From Symbiobacterium terraclitae (lineage in GTDB: Bacteria > Bacillota > Sulfobacillia > Symbiobacteriales > Symbiobacteriaceae), in NCBI RefSeq assembly GCF_017874315.1, contig NZ_JAGGLG010000030.1, positions 1 through 53,875 on the forward strand: a stretch of 53,875 nt of DNA, given 5' to 3'. The translations under genes and the position numbers were made by a program. The notes beneath the pieces were generated by a model. That model saw only the letters and a program-made list of their open reading frames with translations, had not been told where the DNA came from and searched no databases. Positions 38,876-47,176 of the stretch are shown here, piece after piece (within the stretch, counting starts at the first letter, position 1; the number at the start of each line of letters is the position of its first letter).

Positions 38876-39667
38876 GTGCAGGAAGGAACGAGGCTTGCGG
38901 GGCGGGCGCTGGTCATGGGCGGCGGCGGCATCCTGGGCATCGCCTGGATGCTGGGGCTCTGGGCCGCCCTGGCGGAGGCCGGCGTGGAACTGAACGATGC
39001 CGACCTGGTGGTCGGCACCTCTGCGGGGTCTGTGGTCGGGTCGCTCCTGGCGTACGGTGCGGAGCCCGGCCAGCTGGCCGGGCTCGTGCAGGCGGGCATG
39101 GGCCTGCCGCCGGCGGCCGTGGCGAAGGTGGTCACGGGCGCCGGCCTCACCGAGGAGGAGTGGGTGTCCATCTTCGCCGTACCGCTGGGCGACGCCCCCT
39201 GGCCCGCGAAGGACCTGCGCATCTCAGCGGTCGCGGAGGACACCGGCGAGGTGGTGATGTGGACCCGTGCGTCCGGCGTGCCCATCGCCCGGGCCGTCGC
39301 CGCCAGCTGCGCGGTGCCGAACCTCCTGCCCCCGGTCACGATCGACGGGCGCCGCTACATCGACGGCGGCGCCCGTTCAGGGACCCACGCGGACCAGGCC
39401 CTGGGCTGCGAGCGCGTGCTGATCATCGCCCCGATGGGCGGGCCCAGGTACGTCCTGGGGCACGAGATGCTGGCGCGGGAGCGCGCCCGGCTCGAGGCGG
39501 CCGGCATCCGCGTGATGACGGTCCTGCCCGACGCAGCCACCGAGCGCGTCTTCGCCGAGAACCTGATGGAGATTGCGCGCGCCTTCGACGCCCTGGAGGC
39601 GGGCCGGCGGCAGGGCGAGGGAGCGGCCGCGGCCGTCAGGGCGTTCTGGTCCCGGGCTGCCGGCTGA
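38876..39667 (+). CDS. Patatin-like phospholipase
   Basis: A 263-residue serine lipid acyl hydrolase. Oxyanion loop GGGGILGI at residues 15-22, nucleophile S49 in VVGTSAGSVVG and the dyad D163 in YIDGGARSG are intact, as in the RssA/YchK group. AAAGGAGG lies eight bases before the GTG at 38876. There is no signal peptide, so it acts on cytosolic-face membrane lipids. A sigma-G-like promoter suggests a possible forespore or germination role (inference). Confidence 0.9.
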   Translation: MQEGTRLAGRALVMGGGGILGIAWMLGLWAALAEAGVELNDADLVVGTSAGSVVGSLLAYGAEPGQLAGLVQAGMGLPPAAVAKVVTGAGLTEEEWVSIFAVPLGDAPWPAKDLRISAVAEDTGEVVMWTRASGVPIARAVAASCAVPNLLPPVTIDGRRYIDGGARSGTHADQALGCERVLIIAPMGGPRYVLGHEMLARERARLEAAGIRVMTVLPDAATERVFAENLMEIARAFDALEAGRRQGEGAAAAVRAFWSRAAG

Positions 39668-41981
39668 GTAGCGCCTGCAGCCGGGCCTCCGCCGCCCGTG
39701 CGGCGTGCGCCCACGTGAACCGGGCGTGCACGTGCGCGGCCGCCCGCTTTCCCATCTCCCAGACTTCTTCCCGGTGGTCAAAGGCCCAGCGCATCGCCCG
39801 GCGCAGCTCGGCGAGGCTCACCTGGCACGCCCGGCCGGGCGCAGCCAGCTGGAATCCGCCCACGGAGCTCCCCAGCGCGACCTCCTGCGCCGGAACCAGC
39901 AGGGCGCCGCCCTCGGGCGCGTAGTCCAGGGCGGGGCCCATCGCCGGCAGGACGGCTGCCGTGCCGCAGGCCATGGCCTCCAGCGCCGGCAGGCAGAACC
40001 CCTCGGCCCGGTAGGGGGCCACCAGCACGTCGGTACCCCGGTACAGCCCGGCCAGGCCCGCGTCGTCCAACCGCGCCGCGATCAGGCGCACCCGCCGCGC
40101 GGATCCGGCCGTGGCCTCCGCCGCCTCCCGGACCGTGCCGATGCCGCTGGACGCGCGGTAGAAGGTCTCCGAGCCGAAGTCCTTCACGACCAGCTCGGCG
40201 GGTTCGTCCGGCCCGAACTCGGCCAGGAAGGCGTCCAGCGCCAGGTCGTACCCCTTGCGGCCAATGGTGCCGCCCACGTAGAGGAACCGGAACGGCTCCG
40301 CTCCGGCCGGCGGCCGTTCGCCGGGGCGGAAGACCTCGGGGTCGACGCCGCAGGGGATGACGTGCACCCGGTCGGGGTCCACCCCGGAGTCGATGACCCC
40401 CCGGCGGACCCAGTGGGAGTAGACCCAGACCTCCTCCGCCGCGGCGATGCCCGGCAGCCAGTCGGACGGCAGCGGTCCGAACTCCCAGGGCAGGATCACC
40501 ACCAGCCGGCCCGCGGGCGGCGGCTCGAACTTGGGCGGCCAGTGGTGGCGCACCCAGACCGCCGGGCGGTCAGGGCGGTGCCAGAGGCGGTCGGCCAGCG
40601 CCCGGAAGCGCCCGTCCGCGTCGGGCCGGTACCCGTCCGGCTCCGTGGGCAGCCCGCCCAGATCCCAGCGCAGGGCCAGCAGGTGGGCGGCCAGTTCCCG
40701 GTTGACCCGCCCGAGGCTGGAGAGCGTGAAGAGCGGCCCTTCCCACACGATGCCCGGCCCCTTGGGCGCGCGTCCGCCGCTCCGCGCTCCCTTCTGCCCC
40801 CGGACCGGCGCCTTCTGCCGGCGGTCGCCCCGCCCCTGCACGGCGCGGCGCAGGTCCGCCGGCAGCTTCACGTCGGGGCGGGCCGCCAGGATGGGCGCAG
40901 CCTGTGCGGGGTCGGAGCTCCGGGCGTAGATGGCGGCCACCAGTTCCACCGCTGCGCGGGACCTGCCGATCCAGAAGTACTGCAGCTCCATCCGGTTGAG
41001 CACGTCGGCGTGAATCCGGAGCCGGGCGAGCTCCCGGAGCGGCGGCAGGTAGTCGGGCCCCACGCGGAGCGCCATCACCCACTCGGTCACCGCCCCGCTC
41101 AGGTCGCCCATCCGCGCGAGGGCGCGTCCCAGGAACGTCCGCGCCCGGTAGGTGGTTGCGCCGCCCCCGCTGATCAGCCCGTCCGACCGGTCCTCCTCAC
41201 GCTCGGTCAGCACCCGGCGGAGCCGGTCCGCGGCCGTCTCCAAGTCGCCTCGGACGTACGGGATCAGCGCCCAGAGCAGGCGCAGCTCGCCGTAATCCGT
41301 GAAGGGACCGGCCCGCCTCAGCCACTCGTCCTGCCACGGGCGCTCGCCCAGGGCGAGTGCCGCGGCCAGGCCGTTGCGCACGACCAGGGCGGTCAGGCTC
41401 TGGTTCTTTCCGTATACCTGGCGGTAGATGTGATCCAGCATCTGCAGGCCCTGGCGGCGGTCGCCCGTCGTCAGGGCCTGCAGCGCCCGGTAGAGAACCG
41501 CCCACGCCAGGTCGTCCCGTTCCGCCGGCACGTCGGCCGCCGGCGGGCGGTCGCTCTCGATGGGCACCGGCAGGAACACCCGCCCGCCGGCTGCTTGGGA
41601 GATCCAGCGGGGCTCCAGCCCGAGCAGGGTGATCTCCCCCGCCCCCACCGGGTAGTGCACGGGCACCAGCGCCGGCAGCGGTATCCGAACGGCTGCCGCC
41701 CGCAGGATCGTGGGCTGCAGGCCCACCAGCGGCGTTTCGCCCGGGCGGAGCCAGAGGCCCAGGTCGTAACCCGCCAGGTGCCGGGCCCCGTCCGGCCCGG
41801 CCAGCGCGCGCCCGGAGACGCCGGCCGCAGCGCGCAGCACACCGTCAACCCCGGGCACCGCCAGGTTGAGCAAGGGCTCCAGCCCCTCCTCCCCGCGCCC
41901 CGACAGCAGGATGAGGGCGACCCGCCGAACGTCCAGCGGGAGGACCTCCCTCCCGGGGGCACGCTGCACCCAGACCGCCAT
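39636..41981 (-). CDS. Large GT4 glycosyltransferase with TPR-like N-terminal region
   Basis: A 781-residue protein. The first 450 residues contain a helical, TPR-like middle (YRALQALTTGDRRQGLQMLDH, then FLGRALARMGDLSGAVTEW in parts) preceded by an unrecognised domain; a basic linker (RRQKAPVRGQKGARSGG) follows. The C-terminal 310 residues are a GT-B glycosyltransferase of family GT4: FRFLYVGGTIGRKGYDLAL and the donor-site EGFCLPALEAMACG (E-x7-E). Its 3' end overlaps patatin by 32 bp. The ATG at 41981 has GGGGAGG upstream and lies five bases after the stop of the next GT. Acceptor unknown. Confidence 0.8.
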   Translation of the reverse strand: MAVWVQRAPGREVLPLDVRRVALILLSGRGEEGLEPLLNLAVPGVDGVLRAAAGVSGRALAGPDGARHLAGYDLGLWLRPGETPLVGLQPTILRAAAVRIPLPALVPVHYPVGAGEITLLGLEPRWISQAAGGRVFLPVPIESDRPPAADVPAERDDLAWAVLYRALQALTTGDRRQGLQMLDHIYRQVYGKNQSLTALVVRNGLAAALALGERPWQDEWLRRAGPFTDYGELRLLWALIPYVRGDLETAADRLRRVLTEREEDRSDGLISGGGATTYRARTFLGRALARMGDLSGAVTEWVMALRVGPDYLPPLRELARLRIHADVLNRMELQYFWIGRSRAAVELVAAIYARSSDPAQAAPILAARPDVKLPADLRRAVQGRGDRRQKAPVRGQKGARSGGRAPKGPGIVWEGPLFTLSSLGRVNRELAAHLLALRWDLGGLPTEPDGYRPDADGRFRALADRLWHRPDRPAVWVRHHWPPKFEPPPAGRLVVILPWEFGPLPSDWLPGIAAAEEVWVYSHWVRRGVIDSGVDPDRVHVIPCGVDPEVFRPGERPPAGAEPFRFLYVGGTIGRKGYDLALDAFLAEFGPDEPAELVVKDFGSETFYRASSGIGTVREAAEATAGSARRVRLIAARLDDAGLAGLYRGTDVLVAPYRAEGFCLPALEAMACGTAAVLPAMGPALDYAPEGGALLVPAQEVALGSSVGGFQLAAPGRACQVSLAELRRAMRWAFDHREEVWEMGKRAAAHVHARFTWAHAARAAEARLQALLSRQPGTRTP

Positions 41982-41985
41982 GGCG

Positions 41986-43104
41986 CTACCTCCCCTCGTC
42001 CGCCAGGTTCCGCAGGCGGTCGGCCAGGTCGCCCGCAATCCGCTCCGCGTCCCAACCGTCCTCCACCAGCCGCCGGGCGGCGGCGCCCACCGCCCGCGCC
42101 TCCTCCCGGTGGGTGAAGACGTGGCGCATGGCCCGCCGCAGCGCCTCCCCGTCCGGCTCCGCCCAGCGGAGGCCGCGGAAGGTGTGCAGGTCGCCGTCCG
42201 GCGCGGCGACCATCCCGGCCACCGGAACGGGGTACGCCACCCCTTCGCGCAGGAAGTCAGCCTGCCCCCCCCAGGCGGTTCCGATCACCGGAAGGCCTGA
42301 GGCCATCGCCTCCAGGAAGGGGCGCCCGTACCCCTCCCCGCGGGTGGGCAGGACGAAGGCGTCCACTGCTGCGTAGAGCCGGGCCATCTCGGCGTCGGAC
42401 AGGGGAAAGTCCAGCAGCACGATCTCCGGCACGTCGGCCGGGTCGCGCCCGAGCACGTGCCGGATGTAGAAGAGCAGCTCGCCGGCCACGTCCGGCCGCC
42501 TGTCCAGCGGGTCGACCTTCAGGTAGAGCGTGACGGGCTCGTCGGCGCCGAACTCCAGGCAGTAGGCGCGCAGGAGGTGGTCCCAGCCCTTGCGCCAGTG
42601 CCACGCGAAGACCGAGAGGAAGGCGAAGCCCCGGTGGTGCGCCAGCGGGAGCGGGCTCGCGCCGGGGCTGAACCGGCGGACGTCCACCCCGCCCGGCACC
42701 AGCCGCACCTTCTCCGGGCGCACGCCGGAGGCGACGAAGGCCTCGACGTTCTGGCGCGAGGGCAGCCAGATCTCGTCGAACAGGTTGCACTGCGCGGCCC
42801 ACTCCGGCCGGATGCGCTCGGTCTCGTACATCGTGCGCAGGATGGCCCGGGCCGCGGGCGGACGCCCCTTGACCCAGGGCACGGGCTGGGCCTGCACGAG
42901 GAGGGCGTCCCCGGCGCTCACGGGCGTCTGGAGCAGCGGGAGGAGCGGGGCATAAGCCTCTGCCCCCTCGCCCTGTGGCACCGGGTCCAGGGGGTCGATC
43001 CTGACGGCGATGCCCGCCCGCACCAGCGCCTGGACGAAGGTGCGCGACTCGGCGGCGTAGCCGCTGCCGTTGAAGAATACGGACTGGTAGATCACGCCGG
43101 GCAC
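41986..43104 (-). CDS. GT4 family glycosyltransferase
   Basis: A 372-residue GT-B enzyme. VFFNGSGYAAESRTFVQAL at the N-terminus is the acceptor-domain glycine loop; VPGGVDVRRFSP and AFLSVFAWHWRKGWDHLLRAY open the donor domain; GEGYGRPFLEAMASGLPVIGT is the nucleotide-sugar E-x7-E motif. The GTG at 43104 (GAGGTGG seven bases upstream) overlaps manC by 13 bp. Given manC and gmd nearby, GDP-mannose or a GDP-deoxyhexose is a likely donor. Confidence 0.85.
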   Translation of the reverse strand: MPGVIYQSVFFNGSGYAAESRTFVQALVRAGIAVRIDPLDPVPQGEGAEAYAPLLPLLQTPVSAGDALLVQAQPVPWVKGRPPAARAILRTMYETERIRPEWAAQCNLFDEIWLPSRQNVEAFVASGVRPEKVRLVPGGVDVRRFSPGASPLPLAHHRGFAFLSVFAWHWRKGWDHLLRAYCLEFGADEPVTLYLKVDPLDRRPDVAGELLFYIRHVLGRDPADVPEIVLLDFPLSDAEMARLYAAVDAFVLPTRGEGYGRPFLEAMASGLPVIGTAWGGQADFLREGVAYPVPVAGMVAAPDGDLHTFRGLRWAEPDGEALRRAMRHVFTHREEARAVGAAARRLVEDGWDAERIAGDLADRLRNLADEGR

Positions 43105-44207
43105 GGGGGGCCACCTCGCAGGTCCTCCGCATCGCCGCAGGCGAACAGGGCGTCGGCGAACGCGGCGCCGATGCGCGCGACCTGCCGCACCTCCTGGGCC
43201 TGCTCCCGTGCGCAGACGAGCAGCACCTTGGGGGTGTCCACGACGATCAGGTCGGAGACTCCGAGCAGCACCACCAGCCGGTCGCCGCCGTGCACCACCA
43301 CCCGCCGGGCGTCCTGCAGCAGCACCTCGCCGATCACGGCGTTGCCGTTCTCGTCCAGCGGCAGCAGGCGGCTGAGCGCGGCCCAGTCGCCCACGTCGTT
43401 CCAGCCGAAGTGACCCGGCACCACGGCCACCCGGTCGGAGCGCTCCAGCACCCCCTTGTCGACGGAGGTGCCGGGCAACCCGGCGAACTGCCCGGCCAGG
43501 CCGGGCGGAAGCGGGGCGGCCCACTGCACCTGCTCCAGCACGGCGTGCAGCTCGGGCATGTGGCGGCCGATCTCCTGGTCGAGGACGTCGGCCCGCGCGA
43601 CGAGGATGCCGCTGTTCCAGGCGTACTCGCCGGACTCCAGGTACTGTTCGGCCGTTGCCCGGTCGGGCTTCTCGGCAAAGCGGTCCACGCGGAAGGCCGG
43701 CAGGACCGTGGGGAGCTCCAGCGGCGCCCCCCGCCTGATGTAGCCGTACCCGGTCTCCGGGCGGGTCGGCGGGATCCCGATGGCCACCAGGTACCCGTGC
43801 CTGGCCACCTCCACGGCGGCCTGCAGTGTCACGCGGAAGCGGGCCGGCCCGGTGATGTGGTGGTCGGAGGGCATCGCCACGATGACCGAATCGGGCCCGA
43901 GCCGCCGGGCCGCCAGGCCCAGGGCGGCGGCCGTGTTGCGCGCGCAGGGCTCCAGGATCAGGTTGGCCTCGGGGAGGGCCGGCAGCTCCTGCCGCACCAG
44001 GTCCGCGTACCGCTCGTGCGTAACCACGTAGATCGACTCCGGCGCCGTGAGCATGGCGGCCCGGGTGAACGTGGCCCGGAGCAGCGACTCCTTGCCGTCC
44101 ACCTGGAGGAACTGCTTGGGCCTGGCCTCGGTCGAACGGGGCCAGAAGCGCTCCCCCCGGCCGCCGGCCAGCAGCACCACCCGCACGTCCTGCCACGCAT
44201 CCGTCAT
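43092..44207 (-). CDS. manC: Mannose-1-phosphate guanylyltransferase
   Basis: A 371-residue nucleotidyltransferase that makes GDP-mannose. LLAGGRGERFWPRSTEARPKQF is the GTP-binding signature (G-x-G-x-R...PKQ), VVTHERYADLV and ILEPCARNTAAAL follow, and RFAEKPD is the sugar-phosphate motif. There is no C-terminal isomerase domain, so it is single-function. It overlaps the GT2 gene upstream by four bases and the GT4 gene downstream, in an operon GT2 - manC - GT4 - GT4/TPR. Confidence 0.92.
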   Translation of the reverse strand: MTDAWQDVRVVLLAGGRGERFWPRSTEARPKQFLQVDGKESLLRATFTRAAMLTAPESIYVVTHERYADLVRQELPALPEANLILEPCARNTAAALGLAARRLGPDSVIVAMPSDHHITGPARFRVTLQAAVEVARHGYLVAIGIPPTRPETGYGYIRRGAPLELPTVLPAFRVDRFAEKPDRATAEQYLESGEYAWNSGILVARADVLDQEIGRHMPELHAVLEQVQWAAPLPPGLAGQFAGLPGTSVDKGVLERSDRVAVVPGHFGWNDVGDWAALSRLLPLDENGNAVIGEVLLQDARRVVVHGGDRLVVLLGVSDLIVVDTPKVLLVCAREQAQEVRQVARIGAAFADALFACGDAEDLRGGPPCPA

Positions 44208-45640
44208 GGCTCCTCACCTCCGGCGGGCTGCGCTTCCCTGGCCTCCAGTTCTGCCCTGAGGCGCTGCACCTGCGGGGCGAGGGGGCTGCCGGTCCAGTCC
44301 AGGCGGCAGATCGCCAGGGCGCCCTCCCGGTCTCCGGCTCCCGCCAGGCCCCTCGCCAGCACGAAGAGACCGGCCCGGTCCAGCCTGCCCTCCTGGCGGA
44401 ACGGTTCCAGCAGACGGACGACCAGGTGGGGGCGCCGCGCGTGCAGGAGCAGCGTGGCCACCTGAACCTGGTCGGCATACTGCCGGCCGGGGAAGAACGC
44501 CCGCAGCTCCTCCAGCAGTTCGTCGTCCCCGGCCGTCCGGCCCAGCAGCGCGGCCAGCCGCTTCAGCGGCTCGTGCCAGCCCGGCCGGCTGTGCGCCGCC
44601 TCCCGGTAGGCCGCGCGGGCCTCCGCGTCGCGCCCCAGGGCCTCGAGGGCCGCACCCAGCTCCAGCTGCGCCTTGTAAGAGCCGGTCCCCGGGTCTGTCG
44701 AGGAGTAGCGCGCTGCGGGGGCGGGCCCCAGCTCGAGGCAGCGGGCGAAGGCGGAGACGGCCTGCTCCGCCTGCCCCGCCCGCACCCGCGCCACGCCCTT
44801 CAAGAAATAGAGATCGGTGTAGTCGGGGTAGCGTGCGATCTCCTCGTCCAGCAGGCGGAAGAGCGACGCCCACTCCTCCCGCTCCAGCAGCGTGGCGGCG
44901 TACGCCTTCACCAGCTTCGGGCGCCAGACGTCGCCGGGCCGCGCCCGGACCAGCGCGGCGGCGAACGACGCCGCGGCCTGCTGCAGCAGCCCCTGGTCGT
45001 AGTACTCGATGCCCAGGTTGAAGTGGGCGAAGGCGTCCTGCGGGCTGCGGGCGATCACCTTCTCCAGCAGGTGCCGGTTCCGCTCGAACTTGCGCCGGGC
45101 GGCCCGCACCTCCCGCAGGTAACCGTAGTGCACGACCTGCAGCCCGCTGTGGGCCGTCCTGCTCCCCGGACGCCGCGCCAGGATGGTGGGCAGGATCTGC
45201 TCGTGCACCTCCCCGGCGAAACGGTACTCCGGGCGGTTGCGCCAGAGCCGGAAGAGCGAGCTCTCCTCCACCTCCGGCTGCATGGCGGAGCCGACCAGGT
45301 GGCGCATCTGCACGAAGTAGCCCTCCACATCCGGGTCGGCCAGCAGCGCCGGAAGGCCGGCGGCCGACGCGGGCAGCAGGACCTCGTCGGCGTCCAGCAT
45401 GAGGATCCAGTCCCCCGTCGCCCGCTCCAGCGAGGCGTTGCGCGCGGCGCTGAAGTCGTCCGGCCACGGCATTTCGAACACGGTGGCGCCGAACCGGCGG
45501 GCGACCTCCACCGTGTTGTCGCGCGATCCCGTATCCACCACCACGATCTCATCCACTACGCCGCGCACGCTCTCCAGGCAGCGGGGGAGAAAGGTCTCCT
45601 CGTCGCGCACGATCATGCATAGACTCAGACGCACAGGCAT
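44204..45640 (-). CDS. GT2 glycosyltransferase fused to TPR repeats
   Basis: A 478-residue protein. Residues 1-200 form a GT-A family 2 domain: LSLCMIVRDEETFLPRCLESV, EIVVVDTGSRDNT and the DxD in LMLDADEVLL. Residues 220-460 are TPR units (AHFNLGIEYYDQGLLQQAAASF and others). This architecture is shared with SunS-like S-glycosyltransferases and with Bacillus spore-surface glycosyltransferases; the TPR part binds protein acceptors. The ATG at 45640 has AGGAG ten bases upstream and heads the operon. Protein glycosylation is inferred. Confidence 0.85.
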   Translation of the reverse strand: MPVRLSLCMIVRDEETFLPRCLESVRGVVDEIVVVDTGSRDNTVEVARRFGATVFEMPWPDDFSAARNASLERATGDWILMLDADEVLLPASAAGLPALLADPDVEGYFVQMRHLVGSAMQPEVEESSLFRLWRNRPEYRFAGEVHEQILPTILARRPGSRTAHSGLQVVHYGYLREVRAARRKFERNRHLLEKVIARSPQDAFAHFNLGIEYYDQGLLQQAAASFAAALVRARPGDVWRPKLVKAYAATLLEREEWASLFRLLDEEIARYPDYTDLYFLKGVARVRAGQAEQAVSAFARCLELGPAPAARYSSTDPGTGSYKAQLELGAALEALGRDAEARAAYREAAHSRPGWHEPLKRLAALLGRTAGDDELLEELRAFFPGRQYADQVQVATLLLHARRPHLVVRLLEPFRQEGRLDRAGLFVLARGLAGAGDREGALAICRLDWTGSPLAPQVQRLRAELEAREAQPAGGEEP

Positions 45641-45723
45641 GTGTATCGCGCTCCTGTGGTGCAGTCTCGGCCTGGCAGGCCGTTCTCTGCCACCCTATGC
45701 GCAGCGGGCCGGAGTGGTGGCCC

Positions 45724-46251
45724 TCAGGGCGAACGTCGCCCGCCCCCGCTGATCCTGACCCGAACCCGGTGGGTGGCCGTCTCGCCGCCCTCCTGATAAG
45801 TAGTGGCCGTCGCCTTCACCACCGCCCAGCGCCCGGGCCGGAACGGGCGCCCCCGATGCCGGGGAGCACCGCCCGCGCCGGACGCCTCCTGCGCCTGCGC
45901 CACCGCAACCTTCCCTTCACCGCCCTGGGTCCCGGTGGGCTGGGCTGGGTCCGCTCCCGGCGGCTCCCCACCCTCCGGCGCCTCGTCCCTGCCCCAGTCG
46001 ATCTCGCCCGCCGGTTCGTCCTCGCCCGGCACCCCTCTCCGCATGAGCGCCAGGAGCGCAGCGATGGCCGGCGGCGGCTGGGGCTGGGAGTGTGGCGGCG
46101 GGCTGCTCCGCAGGTGAAGCAGCACGGCCGCGCCGGACAGGAGGGTGCCGGCGATGAGCAGCGCGACCGGGGCCGGCAGGGTGAAGAGGCCCCACAGGAT
46201 CAGGACGCCGCCCGTCGCGCCCAGGGCGTGAACGGCCCATCGCTCGTACAT
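45724..46251 (-). CDS. Hypothetical membrane protein with Pro/Gly-rich linker
   Basis: A 175-residue protein: two N-terminal hydrophobic segments (GGVLILWGLF and VALLIAGTLLSGAAVLL), a long Pro/Gly/Glu linker, and a basic C-terminal segment RWAVVKATATTYQEGGE followed by VRVRISG. No domain is recognised. The ATG at 46251 has GGAGG seven bases upstream, and TATAAT (minus strand, 46291 region) may be its -10. It sits between the glycosyltransferase operon and a coat-like gene. Confidence 0.6.
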   Translation of the reverse strand: MYERWAVHALGATGGVLILWGLFTLPAPVALLIAGTLLSGAAVLLHLRSSPPPHSQPQPPPAIAALLALMRRGVPGEDEPAGEIDWGRDEAPEGGEPPGADPAQPTGTQGGEGKVAVAQAQEASGAGGAPRHRGRPFRPGRWAVVKATATTYQEGGETATHRVRVRISGGGRRSP

Positions 46252-46377
46252 GGCGTCACCTCCGAGCAGTCGCACCAACAGTCCCTCCATTATACAAAGT
46301 CGCGCAGCCCCGTGGTGTCATCCGCGCATGAAGACCGTATTATGTAGCACGACCCAGTGAGGAGGGAATAGGCGTCC

Positions 46378-47082
46378 ATGTCCGGTGATCACAACACGGA
46401 TCCGCAGTACCTGATGAGGCCGCAGCCCGACCCGGTTTCCATTGCAGCGCCCATCGTCTCGGGGCAGGGCGAATCCGAGGTTCTGGAGCGCATCGTCCTT
46501 GATCTGGCCGAGCTCGCTGCGGCAGGTGCCGGAGCAGGGCTCCTGACATCGGCTACCCTGGTCGCGCTCGAAGTCGTCGCGCTGTCGAAGCGCATCTCCA
46601 TTACTGAGTGCGAGGTGTTTACCAACAAGGTTCTTATCAACGGCGTACTGCATAAGGACCTCCTCTTCAAGTTCGCCGCGATCACGCAACCCCTCGCCAC
46701 CGACCTCAGCCTCACGGGTAGTGACTGCACGTTCATCCTGGCAGAGACCCTGGACCTGGTCATCGACTGCCCGTTCGGCGCGTGCGTCCCGGTTCCGGGT
46801 GCGTGCCCGGGCGACACCTGCCTGGTGCAGAACGCCTGCGTCGAGGCCGAGAAAGAGCTGCTCATCGACACAGACGGCGACGGCGTCCCCGATCAGTTCG
46901 AGGAGAAGGTGTGCATCCTGCTGCAGGTCCAGACCATCCGGAACCAGGCGGTGTCCATCACGCCGGCCACCATCATCCCTGGACCCGTGGTCCCCACATG
47001 CCCGCCCAACCCTTGCCCGAGCCAGGTCGGGTTGCCCAGCAGCGTCTTCATCACCCGGCAGCCAGGGGTATTCCGGGGTTGA
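46378..47082 (+). CDS. SPOCS/DUF3794-like spore coat protein with EF-hand-like loop
   Basis: A 234-residue protein. KVLINGVLHKDLLFKFA near residues 83-99 resembles the SPOCS (SipL/DUF3794) strand motif, found in spore-coat assembly proteins of Clostridia. Later come many Cys (CPFGACVPVPGACPGDTC, CVEAEK, CILL, CPPNPCPS), good for coat cross-linking, and the calcium-loop-like DTDGDGVPDQFEE. GGAGGG lies before the ATG at 46378. The neighbours are glycosyltransferases and an Ala/Pro-rich protein. The coat role is inferred from motif and context. Confidence 0.6.
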   Translation: MSGDHNTDPQYLMRPQPDPVSIAAPIVSGQGESEVLERIVLDLAELAAAGAGAGLLTSATLVALEVVALSKRISITECEVFTNKVLINGVLHKDLLFKFAAITQPLATDLSLTGSDCTFILAETLDLVIDCPFGACVPVPGACPGDTCLVQNACVEAEKELLIDTDGDGVPDQFEEKVCILLQVQTIRNQAVSITPATIIPGPVVPTCPPNPCPSQVGLPSSVFITRQPGVFRG

Positions 47083-47087
47083 GCAAC

Positions 47088-47142
47088 GTGGCCCGACACC
47101 CAGCGGTGTCGGGCCACAAACCATCGTGGCGGTCCCGCCACG
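47088..47142. other. Two perfect palindromes between coat-like genes
   Basis: GTGGCCCGACACC-CAGC-GGTGTCGGGCCAC (47088-47117) is followed by CGTGGCGG-tc-CCGCCACG (47125-47142). The first has a 13-bp stem but no T-run, so it is a weak terminator or a transcript-processing structure; the second is operator-like. Confidence 0.5.
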
Positions 47143-47176
47143 CAGGCCGTATTGCTGATCTGAGGAGTGAACGATC

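Noticed and set aside
44204..45640. GT2-TPR protein as the glycosyltransferase of the RiPP at 16 kb
   Set aside because: SunS-like architecture is tempting, but it is 28 kb away in its own operon with manC and other glycosyltransferases.
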